From Pontibacter diazotrophicus (GTDB taxonomy: Bacteria > Bacteroidota > Bacteroidia > Cytophagales > Hymenobacteraceae), in the NCBI RefSeq assembly GCF_003367245.1, contig NZ_QRGR01000001.1, positions 186,001 to 250,000 on the forward strand: a stretch of 64,000 nucleotides of DNA. Direction: 5' to 3'. Under the pieces are notes generated by a model that saw only the letters and a list, made by a program, of their open reading frames with translations, had not been told where the DNA came from and did no database searches. A program made the translations under genes and the position numbers. Positions 51,807-61,095 of the stretch are shown here, one piece after another (positions within the stretch are counted from its first letter, which is position 1; each line of letters begins with the position of its first letter).

Positions 51807-53348
51807 TTACTTTTCTTCTTCTTTCTTCTCCTGTTTTTCCGGCTTCATCTGCGGGAAGAACAAGACATCCTGAATAGAGTGGGAGTTTGTCATGATCATG
51901 CTCAGGCGGTCGATGCCGATACCCAGGCCTGCTGTTGGCGGCATACCGTATTCCAGGGCACGCAGGAAATCTTCGTCCAGCACCATGGCTTCCGTATCGC
52001 CACGCTTGCCCAATTCCAGTTGCTCCTCAAAGCGGGCACGCTGGTCAATCGGGTCGTTCAGCTCAGAGAAGGCGTTACAGATTTCTTTACCGTTACAGAT
52101 TGCCTCAAAACGTTCTACCAATCCTGGCTTGCTGCGGTGCTTCTTGGCCAGCGGGCTCATCTCTACCGGGTAGTCGGTAATGAAAGTCGGCTGAATCAGG
52201 TATGGCTCGCAAGTTTCGCCGAAAATCTCATCAATAATTTTGCCTTTGCCCAGTGTTGGCTCAATTCTGATGCCTAAGCCTTCTGCTGTCTGGCGCAGGG
52301 CCGGCTCATCCATTTCAGAAATGTCAATCTTTGTGAAGTGCTCGATGGCCTCAAACATGGTGAAGCGCTTCCAAGGGCGCTGGAAATTAATCATGTTTTC
52401 GCCCACTTTCACCTCCGTAGTACCGTGCAGATCCATGGCTACTTTCTCTACCATCGCCTCCACCAGGTCCATCATCCAGTTATAGTCTTTGTACGCAACG
52501 TAAAGTTCTACCTGCGTAAATTCCGGGTTATGGAAACGGCTCATGCCTTCGTTACGGAAGTCTTTCGCAAACTCAAACACGCCATCGAAACCACCTACAA
52601 TCAGGCGCTTCAGGTACAACTCATTGGCAATGCGCAGGTACAGCGTCATGTCCAGGGTATTGTGGTGTGTTTTAAACGGACGAGCCGCCGCACCACCGTA
52701 TAAGGGCTGCAGGACAGGTGTTTCCACCTCCAGGTACCCTTTATCGGTCAGGAAGCTGCGCATGGAGTTTACCAGTTGCGTACGCTTTTTAAAAGTTTCG
52801 CGCACCTCAGGGTTTACCACAAGGTCAACGTAACGCTGGCGGTAACGCAGTTCCGGGTCGCTGAACGCATCGTACACGTGCTCTACGCCGTTCTCATCTA
52901 CCTCGCGCTTCACAATGGGGAGCGGCTTCAGAGATTTTGTAAGCACTTTCAATTCGGTAACATGTACCGAAATCTCACCCACCTGCGTCACGAAAGTATA
53001 ACCCTTTATACCGATAAAGTCGCCGATATCAAGCATCTTCTTGAACACGGTATTGTACATGGCCTTGTCTTCGTCCGGTGCAATATCATCGCGTGATACA
53101 TAAATCTGGATGCGACCAGTGCTGTCCATGAGTTCCGCAAAAGAGGCTTTGCCCATGATGCGGCGACTCATTAAGCGGCCAGCCAGGCTAACCTCCTGGT
53201 AGTTGTTCTTTTCCTTATCGAAATTTTGTTTTATTTCTTTGGCAGTGGCAGTAACTTCAAAGGTCTCAGATGGATAGGGGTTAATCCCCATTTTCTCCAG
53301 CTCTTCGCGCTCATGGCGTCTGCGTAGTTCCTGTTCGCTCAGTTGCAT
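51807..53348 (-). CDS. lysS: Lysyl-tRNA synthetase, class II
   Basis: It charges tRNA(Lys). The N-terminal OB-fold anticodon-binding domain (about residues 55-150) contains Leu-Ala-Gly-Arg-Leu-Met-Ser-Arg-Arg. The class II core has motif 2 [15 protein letters not shown] and motif 3 [15 protein letters not shown]. The C-terminus is Lys/Glu-rich. The 513-residue length is normal. REP-like DNA lies upstream of its start. Confidence 0.97.
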   Translation of the reverse strand: MQLSEQELRRRHEREELEKMGINPYPSETFEVTATAKEIKQNFDKEKNNYQEVSLAGRLMSRRIMGKASFAELMDSTGRIQIYVSRDDIAPDEDKAMYNTVFKKMLDIGDFIGIKGYTFVTQVGEISVHVTELKVLTKSLKPLPIVKREVDENGVEHVYDAFSDPELRYRQRYVDLVVNPEVRETFKKRTQLVNSMRSFLTDKGYLEVETPVLQPLYGGAAARPFKTHHNTLDMTLYLRIANELYLKRLIVGGFDGVFEFAKDFRNEGMSRFHNPEFTQVELYVAYKDYNWMMDLVEAMVEKVAMDLHGTTEVKVGENMINFQRPWKRFTMFEAIEHFTKIDISEMDEPALRQTAEGLGIRIEPTLGKGKIIDEIFGETCEPYLIQPTFITDYPVEMSPLAKKHRSKPGLVERFEAICNGKEICNAFSELNDPIDQRARFEEQLELGKRGDTEAMVLDEDFLRALEYGMPPTAGLGIGIDRLSMIMTNSHSIQDVLFFPQMKPEKQEKKEEEK

Positions 53349-53588
53349 GCGTTTTTAGTAATGGTGGTCGTTTTAAATAATCTGCAAAATTCGTAAATAA
53401 ATGGCAGCTTTTAAAGGTTAATCTGCTAATTGTTAAATGGCTTGATTGTTAAATGGTTGGTGCTGGTAGAGAAGGGGAAGCGAGTTGGGTATGTGAAGCT
53501 TTATGCTGCTTTTATCAAATATGCGCAAGTATGAGAGGCAAACTTTTTAAGAGGCGTTGCTATGTGATTCATTAACTGACCTAGAAAT
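53349..53588. other. lysS upstream region with TTAAATGG motifs
   Basis: No gene supported. It carries the lysS promoter and a direct repeat of TTGTTAAATGG (about 53430-53455). A related GGTTAAATGG occurs at 15616-15625 before the other REP-like pair. Confidence 0.5.
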
Positions 53589-53743
53589 AGTCCCAGCGGG
53601 ACGACCTGTTGATAGAAAATCATTCTTGGCACTTCTTAAGCTCCAGAGGAGCGACCTGTTGATGCATCTCAAACAGACCGCTCCTCTGGAGCTTAAGGTG
53701 CCTATGGAACATCAGGCTATCAACAGGTCGTCCCGCTGGGACT
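53589..53743. repeat. Nested REP-like palindromic cluster (BIME-like)
   Basis: Outer arms 53589-53615 and 53717-53743 are perfect 27-base inverted copies, each containing the palindrome GTCCCAGCGGGAC followed by the tail CGACCTGTTGATAG. Inner arms 53635-53653 and 53679-53697 are perfect 19-base inverted copies holding CTCCAGAGGAG; the left one is followed by the same tail, CGACCTGTTGATG, and the right one by a decayed form. So four palindrome-plus-tail units form two nested inverted pairs. REP elements mobilised by TnpA_REP proteins look like this. No transposase gene is nearby. Confidence 0.85.
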
Positions 53744-53764
53744 TTTGCACACATCCTCTTTGTT

Positions 53765-53794
53765 ATTCAGTCATTCAAAATTCAGTTATTCAAA
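53765..53794 (+). repeat. 30-bp AT-rich block, copy 2
   Basis: Matches 15851-15880 at 29 of 30 bases (one T for G). It begins 22 bases after the REP-like cluster and runs into the A-rich end of the next terminator. Confidence 0.75.
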
Positions 53795-53797
53795 AAT

Positions 53798-53835
53798 AAA
53801 AAAAGGCTCCCGCAGGTATAAACCCACGGGAGCCT
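53798..53835 (-). terminator. Terminator of the gene at 53861-54889
   Basis: AGGCTCCCG (53804-53812) pairs with CGGGAGCCT (53827-53835) with inner GGT/ACC pairing; on the minus strand a T-run follows. Confidence 0.85.
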
Positions 53836-53860
53836 GAAGTATATAGATGGGTAAAACAGC

Positions 53861-54889
53861 TTAAGCTGCCTGCCCCAGTTGGTAATCGTCTTCTGTGAAG
53901 AGCGGCTTGATTCGCTCCTGCATCCTGGCTGCTGCAAAAGAGTTTTGCAGGTGCTTTGGCAGTTCCTGTACAAAAGCCTCATATTGCTGCATACCCATAG
54001 CCTGTGCCACATAACTTTCATGTATGCCATTCAGGTAACTCACGATTTCCAGCAGCGATTCATGGAACAGCTTGAAGTCTATGTCTGCCTGCACAAAGCG
54101 CTCAATTTCGCGGTGCGATGAGGAGATGCGCAGGCGGGCCATCAGGTCAAAGATAGTGGTATAGCCCACGCGCCAGGTAAGCTGCTGCCAGTGCTGTGGC
54201 CCGAACTTCTGCAGTACCTCATTGGTGCGGCTGCTACGGATGGCAGTAGCAGGGTTTGCCTGTACCTGTTGCCTTACCGTTTTCGCCTTCTGCCGGCGTG
54301 TGGTGCGCAGAAACTGCCCAATCTGTGCCTGTGCCTCCAGTTCCTTTCCTGCTATCTGTAGGCCCGGCTTATAGTGTGCCAGTGGCAGCCGGTTAATGTT
54401 AAAGTCTTCGTAGTGGCCGGAAGCATAGAATCCTATTGCTCTTGAATAGGCGTTCTTCACTACCAGTCGCCCTGCTTCGCGGAGTATCAGCGCTTCATGA
54501 TTTGAACTGACACCGCGCGTACGCAGGAAAGCCTGTAGCCCGGCAAAAACTGTGTAGTAAGCCTGCGGGAAAGTCCAGTGGAGCGCGTTACGCATATAAG
54601 CCTCGTCTCCCAACTCTGCAGTGGCACGCAAAGCATACTCGGTGCTCCAGCAGTTCAGCAACAAGCGTTTTACAGCCTCTATATCCTGTTCGTTCAATTC
54701 TGGTTTTGCCTCTTTGAAAAAAGTAAGATGCGCTAAGCCATTATCGTTGAAGTGCTGGATATGATAATTTATCGCAAAAAAGTAGTTTAGAAACACCTGG
54801 GCCGGAATGGATTTCTGCCACTCTTTTTCCGTCATTTTCTGTTCCTCCGGATACAGCGAAACAACATTTTCTTCTTCTTTCTCTTTCAT
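53861..54889 (-). CDS. Uncharacterised cytoplasmic, all-helical protein
   Basis: I do not recognise this family. The ATG at 54889 gives a 342-residue protein; an in-frame ATG 12 codons upstream and another at about 54835 are alternatives. It has no signal peptide or membrane helix. It is predicted mostly helical, with several histidine- and aromatic-rich helices (Arg-Asn-Ala-Leu-His-Trp-Thr-Phe, Lys-Leu-Phe-His-Glu-Ser-Leu-Leu-Glu) and Glu-Ala-Gly-Arg. The first half recalls HEPN-like helical bundles, but the Arg-x4-6-His RNase motif could not be confirmed. It is monocistronic. Confidence 0.7.
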   Translation of the reverse strand: MKEKEEENVVSLYPEEQKMTEKEWQKSIPAQVFLNYFFAINYHIQHFNDNGLAHLTFFKEAKPELNEQDIEAVKRLLLNCWSTEYALRATAELGDEAYMRNALHWTFPQAYYTVFAGLQAFLRTRGVSSNHEALILREAGRLVVKNAYSRAIGFYASGHYEDFNINRLPLAHYKPGLQIAGKELEAQAQIGQFLRTTRRQKAKTVRQQVQANPATAIRSSRTNEVLQKFGPQHWQQLTWRVGYTTIFDLMARLRISSSHREIERFVQADIDFKLFHESLLEIVSYLNGIHESYVAQAMGMQQYEAFVQELPKHLQNSFAAARMQERIKPLFTEDDYQLGQAA

Positions 54890-55151
54890 AAATAAACAAC
54901 ATCTGTGGACCAGGAACAGTTGCAATAAATGCTAATATTTGTAGCACAAGATAAAAATATTAGTGCTCATAATCAAGATTTTACGCGCGAATGTGAAATT
55001 TAATTATGTGTTTCTGAACCTCAGAGGCACATAATTTAGATATTGAGCGGTAAAAGCTAATAATATTAGTATTTGCCATGAGATACGTTTGGTAGCTGCT
55101 GAACGCAAAGCGCCGCGAAGGAGTAAAAGGAGTTAAAATCACATTGAAACC

Positions 55152-56309
55152 ATGGACTTAGCATACATTATAAATGAACTGGGAGAGGAGCGGGAGCAGT
55201 ATTTTGAGGCAGTAGCGCCACCCATTATACAGAGCAGCAACTTTGCGAGTAAGACCGTAGCCGACATGCGATATAAAATGAAGCATGAGGAGGACGAGTA
55301 TATGTATAGCCGGGGCAATAACCCTACGGTAACCATATTTGAGAAGAAAATGGCAGCACTGGAAGGGGCGGAACATGCCGTCGCCTTTGGTAGTGGCATG
55401 GGAGCTATAGCAGCGGCCGTACTTTCGCAGGTAAAAGCCGGAGACCATGTGGTGTGTGTAAAACGGCCCTATACCTGGGCTAAGAATCTGATGCGTAAGT
55501 TCCTGCCCCGCTTCGGTGTAGAGGTCACGATGGTAGACGGCAAAGACATAGTCAACTTCAAAGAAGCCATGAGGCCAAACACAAAGTTGCTGTACCTCGA
55601 GAGCCCTACCTCCTTTACATTTGAGCTGCAGGATCTTTCTGCAGTGGCGGCCTTTGCAAAAGAGAATAACTGTGTTACCATCATCGACAACAGCTTTGCC
55701 AGTCCCCTGCATCAAAACCCGATTGCTTTTGGGATAGACCTGGTCGTGCATTCCTGCACCAAGTACATCGGCGGGCATTCCGATGTGATGGGTGGTGTTG
55801 TATGCGGCTCGCGGGAGCATATAAACCAGATTTTTAAAGGGGAGTTCTTAACACTTGGGGCAGTGCTTTCCCCGCACGATGCCTGGCTGTTTATCAGGGG
55901 GCTTCGCACCCTGCCGGTACGGATGGAGCGGGTAGCAGCCTCCACTCACAAGGTAGTGAGCTATTTAACCCAGCATCCAAAGGTAGAGCAGGTACTGTTT
56001 CCTTTCCTGCCCACGCACCCGCAGTATGAGCTAGCGCAGCGCCAGATGCGGGACAACTCCGGTCAGTTTTCCCTGTATCTCAAAGCAGCGCGTATGGAAC
56101 AGGTAGATAAATTCTGCGACAGTCTTAAGCACTTCCTGATGGCGGCATCCTGGGGCGGGCATGAGTCGCTTATTTTCCCGGTGTCGGCCACTTATGCCTC
56201 CGAAGAAATGAAGTCGGACCTGCCTTTTAATATGGTGCGGTTTTACGTAGGGCTGGAAGAGCCGGAATACCTTATCAAAGACTTAGAACAGGCGCTGGAT
56301 AAAATGTAG
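55152..56309 (+). CDS. Cys/Met-metabolism PLP enzyme (cystathionine synthase/lyase family)
   Basis: A 385-residue fold-type I PLP enzyme of the transsulfuration family (cystathionine gamma-synthase, gamma- or beta-lyase, methionine gamma-lyase). It has Tyr-Ser-Arg-Gly-Asn-Asn-Pro-Thr (PLP-phosphate contact from the partner), Phe-Gly-Ser-Gly-Met-Gly-Ala-Ile-Ala-Ala, Leu-Tyr-Leu-Glu-Ser-Pro-Thr, Ile-Asp-Asn-Ser-Phe-Ala-Ser-Pro-Leu and His-Ser-Cys-Thr-Lys-Tyr-Ile-Gly-Gly-His, whose lysine binds PLP. Which reaction it catalyses cannot be read reliably from sequence. It is monocistronic and divergent from the preceding gene. Confidence 0.88.
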   Translation: MDLAYIINELGEEREQYFEAVAPPIIQSSNFASKTVADMRYKMKHEEDEYMYSRGNNPTVTIFEKKMAALEGAEHAVAFGSGMGAIAAAVLSQVKAGDHVVCVKRPYTWAKNLMRKFLPRFGVEVTMVDGKDIVNFKEAMRPNTKLLYLESPTSFTFELQDLSAVAAFAKENNCVTIIDNSFASPLHQNPIAFGIDLVVHSCTKYIGGHSDVMGGVVCGSREHINQIFKGEFLTLGAVLSPHDAWLFIRGLRTLPVRMERVAASTHKVVSYLTQHPKVEQVLFPFLPTHPQYELAQRQMRDNSGQFSLYLKAARMEQVDKFCDSLKHFLMAASWGGHESLIFPVSATYASEEMKSDLPFNMVRFYVGLEEPEYLIKDLEQALDKM

Positions 56310-56448
56310 CAAAGCTGCTTCACGTAAGGCTTGAGCGGGCTGTTATACTTAAGGTACCTCTCTCTAGCCTTGCATTCTTGCCTGGAACTTAAAATTAAGT
56401 ATAACCCTAGCAGGCTGCAGCTGGTAAAAAGATAAAAAATAAACAGAG

Positions 56449-56859
56449 ATGAATATAGTTGACAGACCAGATATCGCGAATAACGCACATGCTGCTACTT
56501 TGATAGGAGCAGGGCTAACCAGTTACTTTCTGAACGAGAGCCGACCAAAAACCGCACTGATACCACCGGCAGTAGGAGGGGCCTTGCTTACGCTGAGCTC
56601 AGGAGTAAGGGCCGGTAACAGAACAGTGGCGCATGCAGCGGTGGGGCTAACCACGGTGCTCACGCTCATGACAGGAAGAATGTTTGCCAAAGCGGTAGCA
56701 CCATCCAGAGAAGTTAAAAGAATATTCACCCCGGAAGTACTTAACCGCAGGGCCACCGTCTTCGGGCTGATGACAGCCACGGGTATTGCTGCAGTGAGTG
56801 TGTATGTAGCTGGCTTTATTCAGAAAAGGAAGCAGCAGCAGGCCCTAACAGATCAATAG
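56449..56859 (+). CDS. Small polytopic membrane protein, TMEM14-like
   Basis: A 136-residue protein with about four glycine/alanine-rich hydrophobic segments (near residues 15-30, 38-52, 60-78 and 98-122), a short Lys-Arg-Lys-Gln tail and no signal peptide. The layout recalls the TMEM14/UPF0136 family, but I am not sure. The stop overlaps the converging gamma-glutamyltranspeptidase gene by 7 bases, and no terminator separates them. Confidence 0.65.
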   Translation: MNIVDRPDIANNAHAATLIGAGLTSYFLNESRPKTALIPPAVGGALLTLSSGVRAGNRTVAHAAVGLTTVLTLMTGRMFAKAVAPSREVKRIFTPEVLNRRATVFGLMTATGIAAVSVYVAGFIQKRKQQQALTDQ

Positions 56860-58616
56860 CCCGCTGCCTTGTCGTCACCGCGCGGATCAGCTCCTCCTTC
56901 CAGCTTGCCATCAGGTAGCACTAAAATAGCGTCCATGCGGCCATAATAGCCCCTCTCACGCAGTTTATAGCCCTTGTTGGTAAGTTGGTCTCTAACCTCC
57001 GTAGAAAGCGCCTCAGGCTCGTGTTGTATCTCATCTGGCAGCCATTGGTGATGGAAGCGTGGAGCCGCCACGGCCTGCTGCATCGTCATATCATGTGCGG
57101 TTACATTCAGGATAGCCTGGAAAACAGAGGTGATGATGGTAGATCCTCCCGGTGTGCCTACTACCATATAAAGCTTTCCATCCTTCTCCAGGATGGTAGG
57201 CGTCATGGCGCTGAGCATGCGCTTGCCTGGAGCAATAGCGTTTGCTTTGCCTCCTATCAGGCCAAACATATTCGGCACGCCCGGCTTTGCGCTGAAATCA
57301 TCCATTTCGTTGTTCAGCAGAAAGCCTGCGCCTTCTACTACTACCCTGGAGCCATAGCTGCCGTTGAGGGTGGTGGTGACAGATGCGGCGTTGCCGGCTT
57401 CATCAACAATACTAAAGTGCGTGGTCTGCTCTGATTCATAAACCGATAGTTCTCCGGCTTTTACAGTAGCGGAAGGAGTGGCCTGAGCAAGACTTACGTT
57501 TGCCATGCGCTCTTTCAGGTAAATTGGGTCCAGAAGCTCCTGCACAGGTACTTCTACAAAGTCAGGATCGCCGAGGTAGGTGGCACGGTCGGCATACACC
57601 CTGCGCTCAGCCTCTGTCATCAGTTGCACGGCTTCGGTGCTTTGCCAGCCATACTGGTTTAGTTTGTAAGACTCTACCATCTGTAACAACTGCAGCAGGG
57701 CAATGCCTCCGCTGGAAGGTGGCCCCATGGAGATAACTTTAAAGTTCCGATATTCTCCTATGATAGGTTGCCGCCATTGGGCAGCATAGTTTGCCAGATC
57801 CTGGTGTGAGATGATGCCGTTGCCACGCTGCATTTCCTGCAAAATCAGGTCAGCGGTTTCGCCGGTGTAAAAGCCGTCGCGGCCATTGTCGCGGATACGG
57901 GTTAAGGTGCGTGCCAGGTCCGGGTGGCGTAAGGTATCACCCTTCTGCCACGCCTCATCCTGCACGAGGTAAGGCATATGCTTGTTAAGCCTCAGAAAGC
58001 TTTCTTTCGACCTGTTCAACCCATTTGCTTCTTTCTCTGTTAGTGCTACGCCTCTTGTGGCCAGGTTAATAGCAGGCTGTACCAACTCTGCCCAGGGCAG
58101 TGAGCCTAATCTTTTATGCAGTTGCACCATTCCATCTACGGTACCCGGAACGCCGGCTGCTAAGTGCCCGTCTGTGCTCAGGCCTTCTACCACATTGCCT
58201 GCCGTGTCTTGGTACATTGTTTCTGTTGCAGCACCTGGAGCTTTCTCCCTGTAATCCAATGCGCCTGTTTCGCCGTTGCTTTGCCGGTAAACCACAAAGC
58301 CGCCTCCGCCTATGTTGCCTGCTGCAGGATGTACTACGGCCAGTGCAAACTGCGTGGCTATGGCGGCATCATACGCATTGCCCCCTTTCTTCAGAATTTC
58401 TACTCCTACGCGGGAGGCTTCAGGGTGTGCTGAAACCACCATGGCTTTGTTTGTAACCAGCCCTCTTTCCTGTACTGCGCTTTCGGGGTTTGAACCTGTG
58501 GCACAGCTACTCAGCAAAGAGGTAAATAATATGAGAAGCAGCAGCCAGGATCTTAGGTTTGCTTTTGTATATCCTTTTAGAAGATAAGCCGAGAGGTAGA
58601 GTTGTTGGTTTAGCAT
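56853..58616 (-). CDS. ggt: Gamma-glutamyltranspeptidase, lipoprotein
   Basis: It cleaves the gamma-glutamyl bond of glutathione-like compounds. The ATG at 58616 gives 587 residues with a signal peptide and lipobox Leu-Leu-Ser-Ser-Cys near residue 37; an in-frame ATG 23 codons upstream falls in the terminator of the next gene and is unlikely. The proenzyme cleaves before the nucleophile Thr398 (Gln-Thr-Thr-His-Phe-Ser). Ser-Ala-Met-Thr-Pro-Thr, Pro-Gly-Gly-Ser and Gly-Asn-Ile-Gly-Gly-Gly-Gly-Phe are also present. The organism probably uses bacillithiol (see bshA), so its physiological substrate may not be glutathione. Confidence 0.94.
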   Translation of the reverse strand: MLNQQLYLSAYLLKGYTKANLRSWLLLLILFTSLLSSCATGSNPESAVQERGLVTNKAMVVSAHPEASRVGVEILKKGGNAYDAAIATQFALAVVHPAAGNIGGGGFVVYRQSNGETGALDYREKAPGAATETMYQDTAGNVVEGLSTDGHLAAGVPGTVDGMVQLHKRLGSLPWAELVQPAINLATRGVALTEKEANGLNRSKESFLRLNKHMPYLVQDEAWQKGDTLRHPDLARTLTRIRDNGRDGFYTGETADLILQEMQRGNGIISHQDLANYAAQWRQPIIGEYRNFKVISMGPPSSGGIALLQLLQMVESYKLNQYGWQSTEAVQLMTEAERRVYADRATYLGDPDFVEVPVQELLDPIYLKERMANVSLAQATPSATVKAGELSVYESEQTTHFSIVDEAGNAASVTTTLNGSYGSRVVVEGAGFLLNNEMDDFSAKPGVPNMFGLIGGKANAIAPGKRMLSAMTPTILEKDGKLYMVVGTPGGSTIITSVFQAILNVTAHDMTMQQAVAAPRFHHQWLPDEIQHEPEALSTEVRDQLTNKGYKLRERGYYGRMDAILVLPDGKLEGGADPRGDDKAAGY

Positions 58617-58649
58617 GTATGGTATTGATAGCTTGAAGGGGTAATATAA

Positions 58650-58682
58650 AAAACGCCGGCTATGATTCATAGCCGGCGTTTT
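58650..58682 (-). terminator. Terminator of the Prc-type protease gene
   Basis: AAAACGCCGGCTATG (58650-58664) pairs with its complement at 58668-58682, a three-base loop, followed by T-rich sequence on the minus strand. It overlaps the region that would be the extended N-terminus of ggt. Confidence 0.9.
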
Positions 58683-58701
58683 CAAAGTATTTTAATGAAG
58701 C

Positions 58702-60843
58702 TTATTTCTTCTGCTGTTTCCCCGTGATAGACATTGGCTTCAGATCACTCTGAATAATGGCTACAGCCTCTTCCACATATACATCCTGCTTCAGGTTCTT
58801 TACAAATTCTCTGCTACGAGCCACTTTAGAAGTGTCGCTTCCTAGCGCCTGAAGGTCTTGCTGCAGGCGGTTAACATTAAGTGCCGGCGCAGATTCCTGA
58901 GCTGCCTCAAAGCGCTTGGATGCTGCCTCTGCTTTAGCCTCCTCGGCCAGGTACTTCTCTAATTGAAGTGAGCGTTCTGTATTGTCAGATTGCTTTTTCA
59001 GGCGGCCCGCGCTTTCTTCAATCAGGGTAAAGCTGGCGTTTGTGGCTATCCTGTTTTTGCTGTTAGTCTGCACCTTGGCAAGATTTAAATTGCCTTTAGA
59101 CCATGGCTTGTATTTGGCTGGGGCAATTTCATCAAACGGCAATGGATACTCCTGCTCTTTTTCTCCAAATTCGATGTAATGGTAAGCATCCGGAAGAATG
59201 ATATCAGGTGTCACACCGCGCAGCTGCGTAGTACCACCGTTAATGCGGTAGAACTTTTGCGTTGTCAGCTTTAGCGCACCAAACGGCTTGAAAGCATCAA
59301 ACTGCGATGGCAGCGCTTCGTCCAGTTCAAAAAACTGCTGTACAGTACCTTTGCCATATGTAGGGCTACCAACAATCACGGCACGCTTATAGTCCTGCAT
59401 AGCTGCTGCTAGAATCTCAGAAGCTGATGCGCTGTTAGCGTTCACCATAATTACGAGCGGGCCATCATACTGCACCTGCGGGTCGCGGTCGTTTAGGACC
59501 ACGGCTTTGCCTTCAGCTGTTTTTACCTGTACGATTGGTCCCTGGTCTACAAACAGGCCAGCCATTTCTATGGCGTCTGAAAGAGAACCTCCACCGTTGT
59601 TGCGCAGGTCAAGAATAAGACCTTCCATACCTGCTGCTTTCAGCTTCTCTACTTCCTTCTTCACATCGGCACCACTAAAGCGACCGTCTTTGTTCTGGAA
59701 ATCAGCGTAGAAGCCCGGCAACTTAATATAGCCAATTTTCTCCTGATCATCAATGATGGCAGACTGGGCATATCCTTCTTCTAATACAATGATATCACGC
59801 ACAATCGGAATAACCTGTGTAGAACCGTCCGGCTTTTTCACCGTCAGGCGTACTTCTGTTCCCTTTTTACCACGGATAAGCTGAATTGCGTCGTCGAGAC
59901 GCATGCCTTCAACCAAAACAGGGTCATTATCTCCTTGTGCCACTTTCTGAATTACATCACCGGGCTTCAAGTCGCCTTGCATATAAGAAGGGCTGCCTGG
60001 CACAATGTCCATCACCTTAATCTGGTTGTCTTGCTCCTGTAAGGAGGCACCAATACCTTCTAATCGACCTGTAAATTCAATATCGAAATTACGCTTGTCC
60101 TTAGGAGGGAAATAGCCTGTATGCGGGTCATATACATTGGTGATGGCATTGATAAACGTTGTACGGCGATCGTCGGCATTGATTCTTTCCATACGCTCAT
60201 ACAGGCCTTCGTAAGATTTTCTAACCTTCTCACGAGCCTCTTTCTCCATTTGCTCAGGAGTCTTTGTATCTGTTTTATCGCCTTTTTCTAAGGCTTTTTC
60301 CTGCTCTTTTTTGATTTCAGAGAGGCGAACCAGCGTCTGGTATTTCAGCTGCTTGCGCCATGCTTCTTTCAGAGCCGCTCTGTCTTTTGCATAAGTAAGT
60401 TTCTCTCCGTCCGTTTCGATTGTCTCATTTACAGAAAAATCGAAAGGCTGGGAAAGAATCTCTTTGTAGAAAGCCTGAGATTCTTTTGTACGCTGCGCGA
60501 TGAGATCGGCAGACACATCAAAAAACTCCAACGAGCCCTCGCGGAGCTGGTCGTCTATGGCTGTTCTATACTTGCGCAAGTTCTGCACATCTGAGGCAAG
60601 TAAAAATTTCTTGTTAAAGTCGAGGCGCTGTACATAAAGGTCAAATACCTTCTGAGAGAAAGCGTCGTCTACTTTTTCTGGTTGATAGTGTCCGCTATTT
60701 AAGCCTTGCATCAAGGCTTTAATCAGGATCTGATTTTTCCCTTCAGGCGTCTCGTCGCTTTTGTAAAGGATAAAGGAAGCTGTCAGCAGGATTACTGCAA
60801 ATACAGACAATATGATTTTGAAACGAGTTGTCAATGATAGCAT
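58702..60843 (-). CDS. C-terminal processing peptidase (Prc/tail-specific protease), S41
   Basis: A 713-residue periplasmic protease that trims C-termini of envelope proteins. It has an N-terminal hydrophobic signal or anchor (about residues 8-25), a long helical region, a PDZ domain around residues 245-335 (Arg-Leu-Glu-Gly-Ile-Gly-Ala-Ser, Leu-Lys-Pro-Gly-Asp-Val-Ile) and the S41 core. The catalytic Ser lies in Asn-Ala-Asn-Ser-Ala-Ser-Ala-Ser-Glu-Ile-Leu and the Lys in Ser-Pro-Thr-Tyr-Gly-Lys-Gly-Thr-Val-Gln-Gln. A C-terminal DUF3340-like region follows. Length and order match E. coli Prc rather than the shorter CtpA type. Confidence 0.93.
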   Translation of the reverse strand: MLSLTTRFKIILSVFAVILLTASFILYKSDETPEGKNQILIKALMQGLNSGHYQPEKVDDAFSQKVFDLYVQRLDFNKKFLLASDVQNLRKYRTAIDDQLREGSLEFFDVSADLIAQRTKESQAFYKEILSQPFDFSVNETIETDGEKLTYAKDRAALKEAWRKQLKYQTLVRLSEIKKEQEKALEKGDKTDTKTPEQMEKEAREKVRKSYEGLYERMERINADDRRTTFINAITNVYDPHTGYFPPKDKRNFDIEFTGRLEGIGASLQEQDNQIKVMDIVPGSPSYMQGDLKPGDVIQKVAQGDNDPVLVEGMRLDDAIQLIRGKKGTEVRLTVKKPDGSTQVIPIVRDIIVLEEGYAQSAIIDDQEKIGYIKLPGFYADFQNKDGRFSGADVKKEVEKLKAAGMEGLILDLRNNGGGSLSDAIEMAGLFVDQGPIVQVKTAEGKAVVLNDRDPQVQYDGPLVIMVNANSASASEILAAAMQDYKRAVIVGSPTYGKGTVQQFFELDEALPSQFDAFKPFGALKLTTQKFYRINGGTTQLRGVTPDIILPDAYHYIEFGEKEQEYPLPFDEIAPAKYKPWSKGNLNLAKVQTNSKNRIATNASFTLIEESAGRLKKQSDNTERSLQLEKYLAEEAKAEAASKRFEAAQESAPALNVNRLQQDLQALGSDTSKVARSREFVKNLKQDVYVEEAVAIIQSDLKPMSITGKQQKK

Positions 60844-61095
60844 CTAATTAAATTGAAAGTACTATTTATGTTACGCAAAAGTGATGCCGAAGATAATGAA
60901 CGGCCCAGAGGCGAAGCTTTGAATGGTAATGTAGTGAAAACTTTTTATTTCATAAACCAGGTGTTCACATTACGCATCCGGTACATGCCACTTACACTAG
61001 CGCTTACTTTAAGAGTATACGGCTTCTGCCGTTAGTTATTATAACTCATAAAGGCCTATTTTCGTTTCGGATAGATGAACTAAAACAGAAAAGCT
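60844..61095. other. Divergent intergenic region
   Basis: 252 bases holding promoters for the protease gene (minus) and the next small gene (plus). A small hairpin (ACGGC/GCCGT near 61020-61033) is visible; nothing else is recognised. Confidence 0.45.

Noticed and set aside
53557..53799. Open frame through the REP-like cluster
   Set aside because: It consists of palindromic repeat DNA and an AT-rich block; the frame is a by-product.
55002..55036. 9-bp hairpin (AATTATGTG/CACATAATT) upstream of the PLP enzyme
   Set aside because: Short and AT-rich; within the range of chance.
58617..58685. N-terminal extension of ggt
   Set aside because: It overlaps the terminator of the upstream protease gene and precedes a complete lipoprotein signal.
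60853..61035. Small open frame upstream of the PA2169-like gene
   Set aside because: It lies in a divergent promoter gap, has no recognised domain and no sensible composition.
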